Positions 6,759 to 15,644 of a DNA stretch of 52,465 nucleotides are shown one piece after another. The DNA is from Chloroflexota bacterium. Its GTDB lineage: Bacteria > Chloroflexota > Dehalococcoidia > SHYD01. Numbering within the stretch: position 1 is the first letter of the stretch; each line of letters starts with the position of its first letter. The stretch covers positions 1-52,465 of the forward strand of contig JACPQN010000134.1 of assembly GCA_016190485.1 (NCBI GenBank). Reading direction: 5' to 3'. Under the pieces are notes generated by a model. That model made no database searches. It had not been told where the DNA came from and was given only the letters and a program-made list of their open reading frames with translations. A program made the translations under genes and the position numbers.

Positions 6759-7613
6759 CTACGCCTTACCACTGGAGCCAAAGAGACGCATCCTGGCCCG
6801 CACGGCTTCCTTCACCTGCTCTCGCGCGGCAGCCAGGGCGGCGCGGGGGTTAGTGGTATCGGGGTGTGCTTGAAGGCTGCGCTGGAACCCCAGGAGAAAG
6901 CCCTGGTTGAGCTGGGTCGCCACATTGAACTTGCAGACACCGCGAGCGATGGCCTCGCGGACGGCCGCGTCGGAGACGCCGGAGCCGCCGTGGATCACCA
7001 GGGGCAGCTCGACCCGCTCCCGCACGGCCGTGATCCGTTTCATGTCCAGCGACCCTGTGGCGGCCCGCATGCCATGCGTGTTCCCAACGGCGATGGCCAG
7101 GGCGTCCACCCCCGTCTCCTCGACGTATTGGAGGGCCTCCTGGGGATCGGTCATGGCGCCGGCGCCCTGCGCCGTGAACACGCCCTCTTCCTCGCCCCCC
7201 ATCTGGCCGATCTCGCCCTCCACTGAGACTCCTACGGCGTGGGCCATCTGGCATACCTGCGTGGTGATCGCGATGTTTTGCTCCAGGGGATAGGGCGTGC
7301 CGTCGTACATGAGGGAGGTGAAGCCCGCGCGCAGGGCCGCCGCCGCCTGGGTAAAGTCGGCTCCGTGGTCCAAGTGCAGCACCACCGGCACCGAGACGGC
7401 TGCTGCCGCCACCCGACCCAGGGCCGCCGCGTAGGCCATGCCCACATGCTGGATGTTAGCCGGGTTGAACTGGAGGATCACGGGGGAGCGCTCTTCCTGA
7501 GCGGTTTCCACCACCGCCTGGACCATCTCCAGGGTCTGGACGTTAAACCCCCCGATAGCGTACCGCGCCGCCAGCGCTCGCCGGAGCAGCGGCGTGGCCG
7601 AGGTCAATTGCAT
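6759..7613 (-). CDS. fba: class II fructose-bisphosphate aldolase family
   Basis: Zinc-dependent aldolase of 284 aa cleaving fructose-1,6-bisphosphate to DHAP and glyceraldehyde-3-phosphate (tagatose-bisphosphate is possible). Key residues are visible: catalytic Asp82 and zinc ligand His83 in HLDHGAD, Glu134 in EGEIG, His180 in GNTHG and His208 in VIHGGSG; KFNVATQLN is the phosphate-site block. The start is set at ATG 7613 (GGGGGAC just upstream) because MQLTSATPLLRRA is the usual N-terminus and the longer frame (to 7718) adds non-homologous residues overlapping the divergent sigma gene region. Confidence 0.92.
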   Translation of the reverse strand: MQLTSATPLLRRALAARYAIGGFNVQTLEMVQAVVETAQEERSPVILQFNPANIQHVGMAYAAALGRVAAAAVSVPVVLHLDHGADFTQAAAALRAGFTSLMYDGTPYPLEQNIAITTQVCQMAHAVGVSVEGEIGQMGGEEEGVFTAQGAGAMTDPQEALQYVEETGVDALAIAVGNTHGMRAATGSLDMKRITAVRERVELPLVIHGGSGVSDAAVREAIARGVCKFNVATQLNQGFLLGFQRSLQAHPDTTNPRAALAAAREQVKEAVRARMRLFGSSGKA

Positions 7614-7757
7614 GCGTGTCCCCCATGAGGCGCCTTGACTGTCACTGATGGCATCCTTCCACGTTCTGTTGTAGGAGCGATCGTGACAGGCGGGGTGGTG
7701 CTGTACGCATTCTGCCACGGCCTGTCAAGCAGTCTGATCGGAGCACCCTTGACGGGG

Positions 7758-8378
7758 ATGGAGCAGGACGAGATCCTGGTGCAGGCCAGCCGGCAGGGCG
7801 ACCTGGACGGGTTCAACCTGCTGGTGGACCGCTATCAGGGACAGGTCTACAACCTGGCCCTGCGCGTTCTGCACGACCACGCCGCAGCGGAGGACGCCAC
7901 CCAGGAGACCTTTGTGGCCGCCTTTCGAGGCCTCGCGTCCTACCGGGGAGGGAGCTTCCGGGCATGGCTCATGCGTATCGCCGTGAACCGGTGCCATGAT
8001 GAGCTGCGGCGGCAGCGGCGCAGGCCCGCGCAGAGTCTGGACCGACCCCTTGGCCCGGAAGACCAGCCCCCGGAGGTGGCTGACCCTGTAGCGGGGCCCG
8101 AGGACCTGGCGCTCCAGCGGGAGCGCGGGCGCGCCCTGGCCGGTTTACTGCTGGATCTGCCGCCGGACCAGCGGGTTGCGGTGGTGCTCTCCGACGTCCA
8201 GGGGTTCAGCTACGAGGAGATAGCCGCAGCCACGGGCGCCGGCCTGGGCACCGTCAAGTCTCGCCTGAGCCGGGGCCGAGCGCGCCTGAGGGATCTCCTG
8301 GCCGGCCAGGGGGAACTTTTCGCGCTGCCGGAGCGTCCTAAAGCCGAGGGAGGCGCCGCGGGAGGAGGTGAGCGCTGA
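7758..8378 (+). CDS. ECF-type RNA polymerase sigma factor
   Basis: Sigma-70 family extracytoplasmic-function factor of about 206 aa. Region 2 covers LVDRYQGQVYNLALRVLHDHAAAEDATQETFVAAFRG in two blocks, with RAWLMRIAVNRCHDELRR at its end. Region 4 covers LPPDQRVAVVLSDVQGFSY and EEIAAATGAGLGTVKSRLSR. ATG 7758 is used here; an in-frame TTG at 7749 has a better-placed GGAG (7740-7743) and is a real alternative. The TGA overlaps the ATG of the anti-sigma gene (ATGA-type coupling), so the two are made together. The C-terminal tail is Gly/Glu-rich. Confidence 0.92.
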   Translation: MEQDEILVQASRQGDLDGFNLLVDRYQGQVYNLALRVLHDHAAAEDATQETFVAAFRGLASYRGGSFRAWLMRIAVNRCHDELRRQRRRPAQSLDRPLGPEDQPPEVADPVAGPEDLALQRERGRALAGLLLDLPPDQRVAVVLSDVQGFSYEEIAAATGAGLGTVKSRLSRGRARLRDLLAGQGELFALPERPKAEGGAAGGGER

Positions 8379-9049
8379 TGCCGCCGTGGCCCTTGAAGGA
8401 CACCCACCGGTGGGTGCGACGGGAGCTCTCTGCCTATCTGGACGGCCGGCTGGAGGCCGCGGCGGCGCGGCGGATGGAGGCGCACCTGGTGGGATGCGCC
8501 CGATGCCGGGAGGAGCTGGAGAGTCTTCGAGACACGGTGGCTGCCCTGGCGGCGCTGCCACAGACGCCTGCGCCGCGCTCCTTCCGGCTGACGCCCAAAG
8601 ACGTGGAGCGATCCAAGGCAACGCCGGTCTGGGTGGGCTGGCTGCCGGCGCTGCGCCTGGCCAGCGCCGCCGCCACGGTGCTGTTGTTGATGGTGCTGGG
8701 CGCCGATGCGCTGCTCTATCCGCCGGCGCTGCCGGCGCCAGCAGCCATGGGCCTGGCGGCGCAGGCGCCCAAAGAGGGGATCACGCGGGAGGCCGCACAG
8801 CAGGTCCCCCCTGCCGTGGAGGGGACGCCCGCCCCGACGCTGCGAGATGCCGCGCCCGGCGCGGGCCCTGCCCCGGCGCCGGTCGCTTCGCAGCCCGGCA
8901 CGCCGGCGGTGGCGCCGGACAGGGCGACCGACGGTGGCGCTGGAGCGCCGGCGCTGCGGAGGATAGCGATGTTCCTCGTGGCTCTGGCCTTGATGCTCCT
9001 GGGGGCTACCGCAGGTCTCACCCTGGCGCGCCGCGTAAGGGGCTATTGA
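8378..9049 (+). CDS. zinc-finger (zf-HC2) membrane anti-sigma factor
   Basis: Predicted inner-membrane regulator of 223 aa that would hold the preceding sigma factor inactive. The N-terminal zinc-binding anti-sigma domain has the HxxxCxxC signature: His36, Cys40, Cys43 (HLVGCARC), with His10 upstream. A first transmembrane segment is near 88-112, followed by a long Pro/Ala-rich extracytoplasmic stretch (about 115-190) and a second transmembrane segment near 193-214 with a short basic tail. No sensor domain is recognisable outside. It overlaps the sigma stop codon by one base. Confidence 0.88.
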   Translation: MPPWPLKDTHRWVRRELSAYLDGRLEAAAARRMEAHLVGCARCREELESLRDTVAALAALPQTPAPRSFRLTPKDVERSKATPVWVGWLPALRLASAAATVLLLMVLGADALLYPPALPAPAAMGLAAQAPKEGITREAAQQVPPAVEGTPAPTLRDAAPGAGPAPAPVASQPGTPAVAPDRATDGGAGAPALRRIAMFLVALALMLLGATAGLTLARRVRGY

Positions 9050-9052
9050 CTG

Positions 9053-9937
9053 CTATTCCGGGTGGCCTGTCGTGGCCAGCTCCTGGCAGGCCAGGAGCCA
9101 GACCGTTCTCTGAAAGACGCGCAGCACACCCATGCCCAGGGCCACCACCAGCAACAGCCCAAGAGTAGGGAGCAATAGCGCCACACCGAGAGCGGGGTTG
9201 ACCAAGAACCCGATGACCGCTGGTAGGACGGTGACTGCCACAACCAGCGCCACCAGGCAGCCTGCGCCGCAGCCGATGGCCATTTCGTTCACCAGCCACA
9301 CCACCAGCAGCTCCCACCAGTGGCGTGCCAGCAGCTCCCAGCCTGCGTGCAGGGCTTGGAGTGGCCCCGTGTCATGAAGCACCACCTGAACCTGAGATAC
9401 CGTCACCAGGATGCCCAGAGCCAGCAGGCCGAGGAGCACCAGCGGGAACCACAGGCAGATGCCCACTGCCAGCAGTGGTTGGCCCGCCAGCGCTGCGGCG
9501 GCTCCCAGCGCGGCCATAGGCAGCAGAAGCGTCAAGGCTACCGTGCCCGAGATGAGTCCGATGACCAGGATTGGCCAGAAGTGACGCCACCCCAGCGCGG
9601 CTGACCTCCCGAAGGTGGCGTTTCCCTCTTCCGCGGCCTGGTTGGCCCCGGCCAGCAATGCCCCGATGGCCCAGTTGCCCACGAGCACAGAGAGGACCCA
9701 GTAGAGGAGCACCAGCGCCGCCGCGGCGATGAGGATGGTGATGCGGAGGCCGGAGTCCATCCCGCCGAAGAACGCGGCTACATCGCGCCACTCATCACGG
9801 TCGCCGCCGATGTTGCCGGCGGCCCCAAAGCAGTCGCCGCTTACCAACACCAGGAGAAAGCCATAGAGCCACAGCACGCGGTTGGCCACCGCAATGGCCA
9901 GGCCGCGGCGCAGCGTCTCGGCCAGGTTCAGGCGCAT
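9053..9937 (-). CDS. polytopic membrane protein of unknown function
   Basis: A 294-aa hydrophobic protein with about six membrane segments: near 15-33, 66-88, 130-150, 155-185, and two in the last 80 residues. The layout and the paired Trp/Arg-rich turns (ALGWRHFWPIL, HAGWELLARHWWELLVVWL) resemble families of integral membrane proteins with repeated gland-like halves, but I cannot name the family with confidence. It is the last gene of the long minus-strand surface cluster (26 bp after the phosphodiesterase start region) and is convergent with the anti-sigma gene, 3 bp away. Confidence 0.75.
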   Translation of the reverse strand: MRLNLAETLRRGLAIAVANRVLWLYGFLLVLVSGDCFGAAGNIGGDRDEWRDVAAFFGGMDSGLRITILIAAAALVLLYWVLSVLVGNWAIGALLAGANQAAEEGNATFGRSAALGWRHFWPILVIGLISGTVALTLLLPMAALGAAAALAGQPLLAVGICLWFPLVLLGLLALGILVTVSQVQVVLHDTGPLQALHAGWELLARHWWELLVVWLVNEMAIGCGAGCLVALVVAVTVLPAVIGFLVNPALGVALLLPTLGLLLVVALGMGVLRVFQRTVWLLACQELATTGHPE

Positions 9938-9962
9938 GCGTCCTCCGTGCGGCTGCGGCGGG

Positions 9963-11408
9963 TCATGCGCGATGGATGCGCGCGCCAGCGGTGTAGGTGA
10001 CGTGGGCGGCGCGGGCCGCAGTCAGCACTTGTCGCCCTCCGCGAAAGGCGGATGTCTCCTCCAGGGCCGTGGCCTCTGGGGCTTGCACGGGGTCTACCAT
10101 AGCCTCTTGGAGCACCCGGCCCTGCCATGCCGCGGGCAGGGGGAGCCCCAGGCAGCGCAGGACCGTGGGGGCGATGTCTACCACGCCGCAGGGCGCCTGG
10201 GAGTCCACCGCCGCCCGGAAGTGGGGACCGGCAGCCAGGAGGGTGTTGCGCATCTCGAAGGGGCTGATGCCGCCGTGGTTGCCCGCTCCCACGCTGATAT
10301 GCCCGTGATCCAGGGTCAGGCCCGGCACACCGTGGCCATTGTGGCCGTCCTCCCACGCGAGGGCTGCCACCAGGTCGGGCGCGTGGGGGCCTTGGCCACC
10401 CACGGCGCCCAGGGGCAGGGCGCCCGGCATGGGGCCGTCCCGGGAGAAGACCGCAGTCACCCAGGGTTGGCTCAGCAAGAACTGCGCGACTGCCGCGGTG
10501 TCCACCGAGGGCGCCGCGTACAGCAGGAAGGCGCCACCGTCAGCGCAGATGACCAGGTCGTCGGAGACCCGGTCATGCTTCAGCCCGGCTTCCACCAGCG
10601 CCTGCACCACATCCACGTGGCCGGACACCGTGGCGTAGCCGTGGTCGGAGGTGATGATGACGTCCAGGCGGTCTCGCAGGCCCTGCTGGGACAGCCGTGT
10701 CAGCAGCGCGCCGAAGGAGGCGTCGGCAGCCTGGAGGGCCGCCAGCGCCTCCGGCGAGCCGAGGCCGTAGCGGTGGTGGAGGCCATCGGGCACGGTGATC
10801 CAGAAGAAAGCCAGGGCCGGACGAGCCAAGGGCAACAGGACGTCGCTCAGGGCCCGGGCGGCGTACTCCACCCTGGCCACAGCCAGTGCGCCATAGTCGC
10901 CACCGTACGGCGGCGGCCCCAGGGCAGTGGCCACCCGCTCGGCCAGGTCCGGAGGCGTGGTGAAGTCGTGGTGGTAGACCAGGCCGCCCACGGAGGCCGC
11001 CTCGGGGTGCATCAGGTAGCCGCAGCCGGAGCTGCCCGTACCTACTGCGATGGTCTTCCGTCCGGCCGCCGCCAGCACCTCCCCCACGGTTGGCGCCAGC
11101 AGCATGCGTCCGGTGACCTGGCGCAGGCGCCGCAGATCGGCGACGTCGCTGGTATTCAGCGGTCGCAGAGGCTCCACCTGTGGTCGCCACACGGTATTGC
11201 CTTCGATCCCATGTGCGCCAGGGAAGCAGCCGGTGGCCAGGGAGGAGGCGTTGACGCGGGTGACGGAGGGGAAGACGCAGTGGCTCTGGCTGAACCATAC
11301 ACCCTGTTGTCGTAGGCGGTGGAGGTGGGGCGTCCAATCTGGCCGGACCATCTCTGGTCGCAACCCGTCGAAGACACAGACCAGGCACATGGAGTCTGGG
11401 CTTGACAT
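9963..11408 (-). CDS. type I phosphodiesterase/nucleotide pyrophosphatase (alkaline phosphatase superfamily)
   Basis: Predicted two-metal hydrolase of 481 aa cleaving phosphodiester or phosphomonoester bonds. Metal ligands are in FDGLRP near the N-terminus and ITSDHGYATV in the middle, with a late His in GAGNHGG. The nucleophile is the Thr/Ser in FPSVTRVNASSLATG, followed by HGIEGN. No signal peptide is evident. ATG 11408 is preferred because AGAGGG lies upstream; a GTG at 11426 is the alternative. In a glycan operon it could remove phospho-linked groups or recycle a polyprenyl or nucleotide carrier, but the substrate is unknown. Confidence 0.85.
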   Translation of the reverse strand: MSSPDSMCLVCVFDGLRPEMVRPDWTPHLHRLRQQGVWFSQSHCVFPSVTRVNASSLATGCFPGAHGIEGNTVWRPQVEPLRPLNTSDVADLRRLRQVTGRMLLAPTVGEVLAAAGRKTIAVGTGSSGCGYLMHPEAASVGGLVYHHDFTTPPDLAERVATALGPPPYGGDYGALAVARVEYAARALSDVLLPLARPALAFFWITVPDGLHHRYGLGSPEALAALQAADASFGALLTRLSQQGLRDRLDVIITSDHGYATVSGHVDVVQALVEAGLKHDRVSDDLVICADGGAFLLYAAPSVDTAAVAQFLLSQPWVTAVFSRDGPMPGALPLGAVGGQGPHAPDLVAALAWEDGHNGHGVPGLTLDHGHISVGAGNHGGISPFEMRNTLLAAGPHFRAAVDSQAPCGVVDIAPTVLRCLGLPLPAAWQGRVLQEAMVDPVQAPEATALEETSAFRGGRQVLTAARAAHVTYTAGARIHRA

Positions 11409-11492
11409 GGCAGTGCGCCCTCTCACGCCAGGGTCAGGTGGTGGACATGGTAGCAGTGTACCGCCCGGAGAACAAGGGTGACAGGGCGAGGC

Positions 11493-13487
11493 CTAGCCGG
11501 CGTCGGCGGAGCAACTCCCCTTGGCCACCAGCACTTGCCGGTAGGCGTGCAGCAGGCTGGCCGGCGGGGCGTTCTGGGTGATGCCCCGCTCCAGGGCCTC
11601 CCGAGCGGCTGGAAGATCGCCCAGGCCTTCACACCGGGCCACGGCGCTGGCCAGGTGCCACTCGGCATGCCAGGGGTAACGGGTGGTCCACTGGCCGTAG
11701 ACCAGGAGGAGGCCCGCCCAGTCCGGTTGGCCGGAGCTCCTTCCCCAGGCTTCTGCCGGCGCGTAGCGTCGCAGTGGCTCGCGGCTGTCGGCCATCACGC
11801 CCCGGCGGATGGCCGACAGCGCGGCCTCCGCATCGCCCAGGCGACCATACAAGCTACCGAGGAGGTACCAGCTCCTGCTGGCGCTGGGATCGCCCTGGGC
11901 TGCCGGCTCAAGGAGCGTCGCGGCCAGCCGCAGGGCGCCAGGGTCGGCCGGGTTATCTTCTGATCGCAGGAGCTCACGGTATGCCAGGACCCGTCCGGCG
12001 TTGAGGCGGGGCCCATCCCACGTCGCCGGGAGCAGGAGGACAACCACCAGCAACAGCAGCGCACCCCTGTCCAACCGAGTCTGAAGCGCGCCGACGGCTT
12101 CGTCGCCAGGGGCCGCAACCGGCCGCAGCGTTGCTCCCAACCCAAGGATAGCCCAGATGGCCACGCCGGGCTTGGCGCCCAGGGTGACCGCGTCCAGGAT
12201 TCCGAAGATCAGGAAGGCAAACAGACCGGCGGCGAGGGCCAGAGCCAGCGCGCCGGTCTCCTGCGTACCATTCTGGTAGGCATTACAAAGGGTGACCAAA
12301 GAGGAGGCCAGGAGCCACAGGAGCGCGATGAGACCGGGGAGGCCCAGGTCGACGCCAGTCTGCAGCATCCAGTTGTGGGCATGAGGCTCCGGCCCCAGCG
12401 CGAAGGGTGGATAGAAGCGCTCCATGACCCAGGGGAAGGTGTTGAGGCCGATGCCGGTGTAGGGAGTGTCGTGGACCATCTGGAGCGCCCGGGGCCACAG
12501 CTCCAGGCGAGCGGCCATGCCGAAGGAGGCGCGCGCCTCCCCAGCCGCAGGCGCGGGCGCGGTGGTGGTAGACGGCTGGGCAGCCAGGAGAGCACTGGTG
12601 GCGGTCCAGCCTGCGACTGCTGCCAGCACGAGGATTCCGCCTCCGCCCAGCGCCCACCAGCGGGGGCGGGCACGTCCGGCCACCAGCGCAGCAGCTCCCA
12701 GGGCAACGACAACGCCGCCGAGCGCGCTGAGTGTCTGGGTGAGCAGCAACACGACGGCCATGAGCGCCGTGGCTCCGGCCAGCAGAACGCCGCGGGGCCA
12801 GATGGGGCGACGCCATGTCCAGCAGAGCACGGCAGCCACCGGGAGCAGCAGCGCCAGGCTGCCGCCCACCTCCCGGGGGTTGAAGAGGTCGGTGGCCCTG
12901 GGTACACCGCTGCCCGGCAGGCCCCGGATCAGGGTGGGCAGCGCGCCGTACAGCGTCTCCAGCCAGGGCGGTAAGGTCAGGCCGGCGTAGCTCCAGTCTG
13001 TGCCCAGGAGGGCTGCTCCCGCGATGCCGGTTCCCAGCGCGGCGAGGCCGTAGCCGCTCCAGCGCTGCGCCACATCGCTTTCGACCCGGTTGGCCAGGGC
13101 GTAGTAGAGGCAGATGCCCAGGATAATACCCCAGAGCTTGCTGGCGCTGGCCTGAGGGAAGCTCGAGACGGCGGCCCCCACCAGGGTCATGAGGGCCAAA
13201 AGGAGCAGAGGACGGTCCATTGGTGTGGGGTGGGAGGGGCGTCCGGTCTGGGCCCAGCGTCCCAGCCAGGCCAGGGCCAGCAGCCCGGCGCCGAGGGCGG
13301 TCCAGCCGCCCGGAAACAGCAGGGTCGGAGCGGCGGCCAGGGTCAGCGCCAGGTCCCAGGGGGCCAGGCGGGCGGTGGCGCGCCACGGGCGGAGGGCTGG
13401 TATCCCAGGCCCCGTCAGCCGCACCGCCCGGCCTCCTTGGTGCGCAGGAGCGGTTCCGCCGCTGGCCCTGGCGCCTCCGGAAGCCAC
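11493..13487 (-). CDS. O-antigen ligase/polymerase (Wzy_C) with C-terminal TPR-like region
   Basis: Membrane glycan polymerase or ligase of 664 aa. About ten to twelve transmembrane helices fill residues 45-490. The diagnostic Wzy_C block is RLELWPRALQMVHDTPYTG followed by IGLNTFPWVMERFYPP and PHAHNWMLQTGVDLGLPGL. The Arg and His in this extracytoplasmic loop are the residues usually implicated in catalysis. From about 510 the chain is helical and TPR-like (GALRLAATLLEPAA, RSWYLLGSLYGRLGDAEAALSAIRRG, HLASAVARCEGLGDLPAAREALERG). It belongs to the surface cluster and would join flipped oligosaccharide units or attach them to protein. Confidence 0.88.
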   Translation of the reverse strand: MASGGARASGGTAPAHQGGRAVRLTGPGIPALRPWRATARLAPWDLALTLAAAPTLLFPGGWTALGAGLLALAWLGRWAQTGRPSHPTPMDRPLLLLALMTLVGAAVSSFPQASASKLWGIILGICLYYALANRVESDVAQRWSGYGLAALGTGIAGAALLGTDWSYAGLTLPPWLETLYGALPTLIRGLPGSGVPRATDLFNPREVGGSLALLLPVAAVLCWTWRRPIWPRGVLLAGATALMAVVLLLTQTLSALGGVVVALGAAALVAGRARPRWWALGGGGILVLAAVAGWTATSALLAAQPSTTTAPAPAAGEARASFGMAARLELWPRALQMVHDTPYTGIGLNTFPWVMERFYPPFALGPEPHAHNWMLQTGVDLGLPGLIALLWLLASSLVTLCNAYQNGTQETGALALALAAGLFAFLIFGILDAVTLGAKPGVAIWAILGLGATLRPVAAPGDEAVGALQTRLDRGALLLLVVVLLLPATWDGPRLNAGRVLAYRELLRSEDNPADPGALRLAATLLEPAAQGDPSASRSWYLLGSLYGRLGDAEAALSAIRRGVMADSREPLRRYAPAEAWGRSSGQPDWAGLLLVYGQWTTRYPWHAEWHLASAVARCEGLGDLPAAREALERGITQNAPPASLLHAYRQVLVAKGSCSADAG

Positions 13488-13520
13488 CGATTTACCATGG
13501 AGGAGAGCTGTCGCCGAAAG

Positions 13521-14360
13521 TCAGCGCGCGACTCCTGGCGGCACCACGTCGATCCAGAGCTGGAGCTGCCGGAAGGGCGCGGGATCCCCTTCTCTGAACA
13601 GCAAGAACCTGACCTCCTGTTCTTTCCCCGTCTCTTTGAGGCTGAAGGTGATGGGAGATTCCCAGGTCTCCCGTGAGCCCACTTCCAGCGGCCCGGCGGT
13701 GGCCAGCGTCGCCGTTCTTGACGCGACCCGAAGGGTAAAGACGGCGGCGCGGGGCTCCCTGTTGGCGATGCCCACCACTACGGTGAGGGGATCGCCGGGC
13801 GCTGCGAGGCGGGGATAGCCCTCGGCGACCTTCTCGGCGCTCAGGACGTAGAACTCCGTAAGGGCCGGCTCCGCCGACAGGGTCAAGGCCAATCCCGCGC
13901 CGCTCAGCAGCCCTCCTGCCAGGAGCACCGCCAGCGCCAGCTTGGTCGCGGGGCGCGCCTCCCGCCAGCGGGCCACCCGCGGCAGGAGCGCCGGCAATTC
14001 GTCCGCCGGCACACCACGGCGGCGCCAGGCCGCTGCCCCGCAGCAAAGCGCAGTCCAGACGGTGAGCGCCCCTACGAGCGAGTTGTAGGTCAGGCCGAGG
14101 CGGCTGTAGTTGACCAGAAGGGACAGGACCGTCACAGCCGCCAGGGACGTGCCCAGGCTCAATGCCATGCGGTCGGCGTCGTCCAGGTCGCTGGAGCGAG
14201 GGAAGAGGGCGAGGCACAGGCTATGGCCGGGGAAGAGGAGCACGGCCAGCATACCCAGGGGCAGCCGCAGCGCAAAAGGCCCTTCCAGCAACGCCAGCAG
14301 CGCCGCGCAGAGGCTGGCTGCAAAGACCAGGAAGAGCTCGCTCCTCAGGAGGTGGGGCAT
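13521..14360 (-). CDS. DUF1616 membrane protein with Ig-like ectodomain
   Basis: A 279-aa protein. Four transmembrane helices occupy the first about 165 residues; RLPLGMLAVLLFPGHSLCLALFP is the characteristic DUF1616 start, followed by DRMALSLGTSLA. The outer domain begins at EFYVLSAEKVAEGYPRL, the second hallmark of the family, and is a beta-rich Ig-like domain ending VDVVPPG. ATG 14360 has AGGAA 7 nt upstream; the frame is open further upstream but only as shadow of the glycosyltransferase. The family is common in archaeal and bacterial surface-glycan loci; its role is unknown. It may work with the other Ig-like membrane proteins of this operon. Confidence 0.85.
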   Translation of the reverse strand: MPHLLRSELFLVFAASLCAALLALLEGPFALRLPLGMLAVLLFPGHSLCLALFPRSSDLDDADRMALSLGTSLAAVTVLSLLVNYSRLGLTYNSLVGALTVWTALCCGAAAWRRRGVPADELPALLPRVARWREARPATKLALAVLLAGGLLSGAGLALTLSAEPALTEFYVLSAEKVAEGYPRLAAPGDPLTVVVGIANREPRAAVFTLRVASRTATLATAGPLEVGSRETWESPITFSLKETGKEQEVRFLLFREGDPAPFRQLQLWIDVVPPGVAR

Positions 14361-14415
14361 GGTGGGTTCCTGGCTCCATACTACCGCGCCCGCGGCTGCT
14401 GCGGCCAGCCTCTGC

Positions 14416-15573
14416 CTACTGGGGGAGCAGCACGCTGCGATACACCGCCACCGTCTCGCGGGCGGTCCGCTGCCAGGTGAACTGGCGGGCCCTGGCGAGG
14501 CCGCCTGCTCGCATCCCTGCACGAAGGTCGGGGTCGGTGAGCACGTGAGCCATGGCCGCCGCCATGTCCTGCACGCTGGCCGGGTCGACCAAGAGGGCGG
14601 CGTCGCCCGCCACCTCCGGCAGCGAGCTGGCGCTGGAGCAGACCACCGGCGTCCCGCAGGCCATGGCCTCCAGCACCGGCAGCCCAAACCCCTCGTAGAG
14701 GGAGGGAAAGACGAAGAGACTTGCCGCGCTGTACAATGCCGGCAACTCCTCCTCCGGCACGTAACCCAGCAGACGCACCGCGTCTCCCAATCCTAAGCGG
14801 CGCACCACGTCGCCCAAGTCCTCGTGCGCCCAGAGGGAAGGCCCGGCGATGGCCAGCCAGTACGCCGGGAGCTGGTGGTGCAACCGGGCGAAGGCTTCCA
14901 GCAACCGGGGCAGGTTCTTGCGGGCCTGCTGCGCCCCCAGGCTCAGGATGAAGGGGCCGTCGCACCCGTAGCGGCTGGCGACCTGCTGGGCCACAGCCTG
15001 TGGGACGGGCGCGAACCGCTCCGAGACGCCATCGGGCGCCACGTGGATTCGCCCCGCGGTGGCTGGCAAGAAGCGCAGCAGGTCCGCCCTGGCATGCTGG
15101 CTAACGGTAATGACGGCGTCCACGTGGCCCAGGGTGGCCGGCACATAGCTGCGATGGAGGAAGTTATTCAGCCAGGGGTAGCCCTCCGGGTGGCGAAAGG
15201 CGATGGCATCGTGGATGGTGACGACGCGCTTGAAACCGCCTGCCCAGCGCCCCAGCAGGAAGGGGCTCACGCCGGAGGGGTCGTGCACCAGGTCGAGCTG
15301 GAGCCGGCGGGCGGCCAGGGCGATCATGGGGCTGCCCAGGGCCATGAGGCCCGGCAGCATGCCACAGCCCGGCAGGAACCAGCAGGGCTCGCCTGCGTCA
15401 TGGAAGGGGCCGCGGCGGTAGGTGGTGAGGTAGACTATCTGGCACTCCGCCTGGTTCTGGAGGGCCCAGCCCAGCTCCAGCGCCACCCGTCCCACGCCGG
15501 AGAGGGGCCGGTCCAGGGCGTAGGCCAGCAGGCCCACCCGGGCCGGCCGGTCGCGGAAGGGGACGGGGCTCAT
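14416..15573 (-). CDS. GT4-family glycosyltransferase
   Basis: GT-B fold sugar transferase of about 385 aa, cytosolic or membrane-associated, using a nucleotide-sugar donor. The N-terminal acceptor domain has [18 protein letters not shown] and [13 protein letters not shown]. The C-terminal donor domain has [16 protein letters not shown] and the signature [19 protein letters not shown], then CGTPVVCS with the two conserved glutamates. ATG 15573 was chosen because RVGLLAY lies just behind it; the open frame continues to 15834 but that part overlaps the upstream methyltransferase gene. It is very similar in layout to the GT4 encoded at 24830-26026, suggesting duplication within the operon. Confidence 0.9.
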   Translation of the reverse strand: MSPVPFRDRPARVGLLAYALDRPLSGVGRVALELGWALQNQAECQIVYLTTYRRGPFHDAGEPCWFLPGCGMLPGLMALGSPMIALAARRLQLDLVHDPSGVSPFLLGRWAGGFKRVVTIHDAIAFRHPEGYPWLNNFLHRSYVPATLGHVDAVITVSQHARADLLRFLPATAGRIHVAPDGVSERFAPVPQAVAQQVASRYGCDGPFILSLGAQQARKNLPRLLEAFARLHHQLPAYWLAIAGPSLWAHEDLGDVVRRLGLGDAVRLLGYVPEEELPALYSAASLFVFPSLYEGFGLPVLEAMACGTPVVCSSASSLPEVAGDAALLVDPASVQDMAAAMAHVLTDPDLRAGMRAGGLARARQFTWQRTARETVAVYRSVLLPQ

Positions 15574-15644
15574 CTCGAAGGCAATGGAGCCGAGATCGGA
15601 CCCTCCTCCATGAACATCATGGGATGGGAGTGATCGGTACGCCT

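Noticed and set aside
9882-11315. Long plus-strand open frame (477 codons)
   Set aside because: It is antisense to the phosphodiesterase, has the repetitive composition of a shadow frame and no ribosome site; the minus-strand protein has clear catalytic motifs.
14361-14687. Upstream extension of the DUF1616 gene
   Set aside because: Frame shadow of the GT4 gene (Cys/Trp/Arg-rich); ATG 14360 has AGGAA and starts just before the family block.
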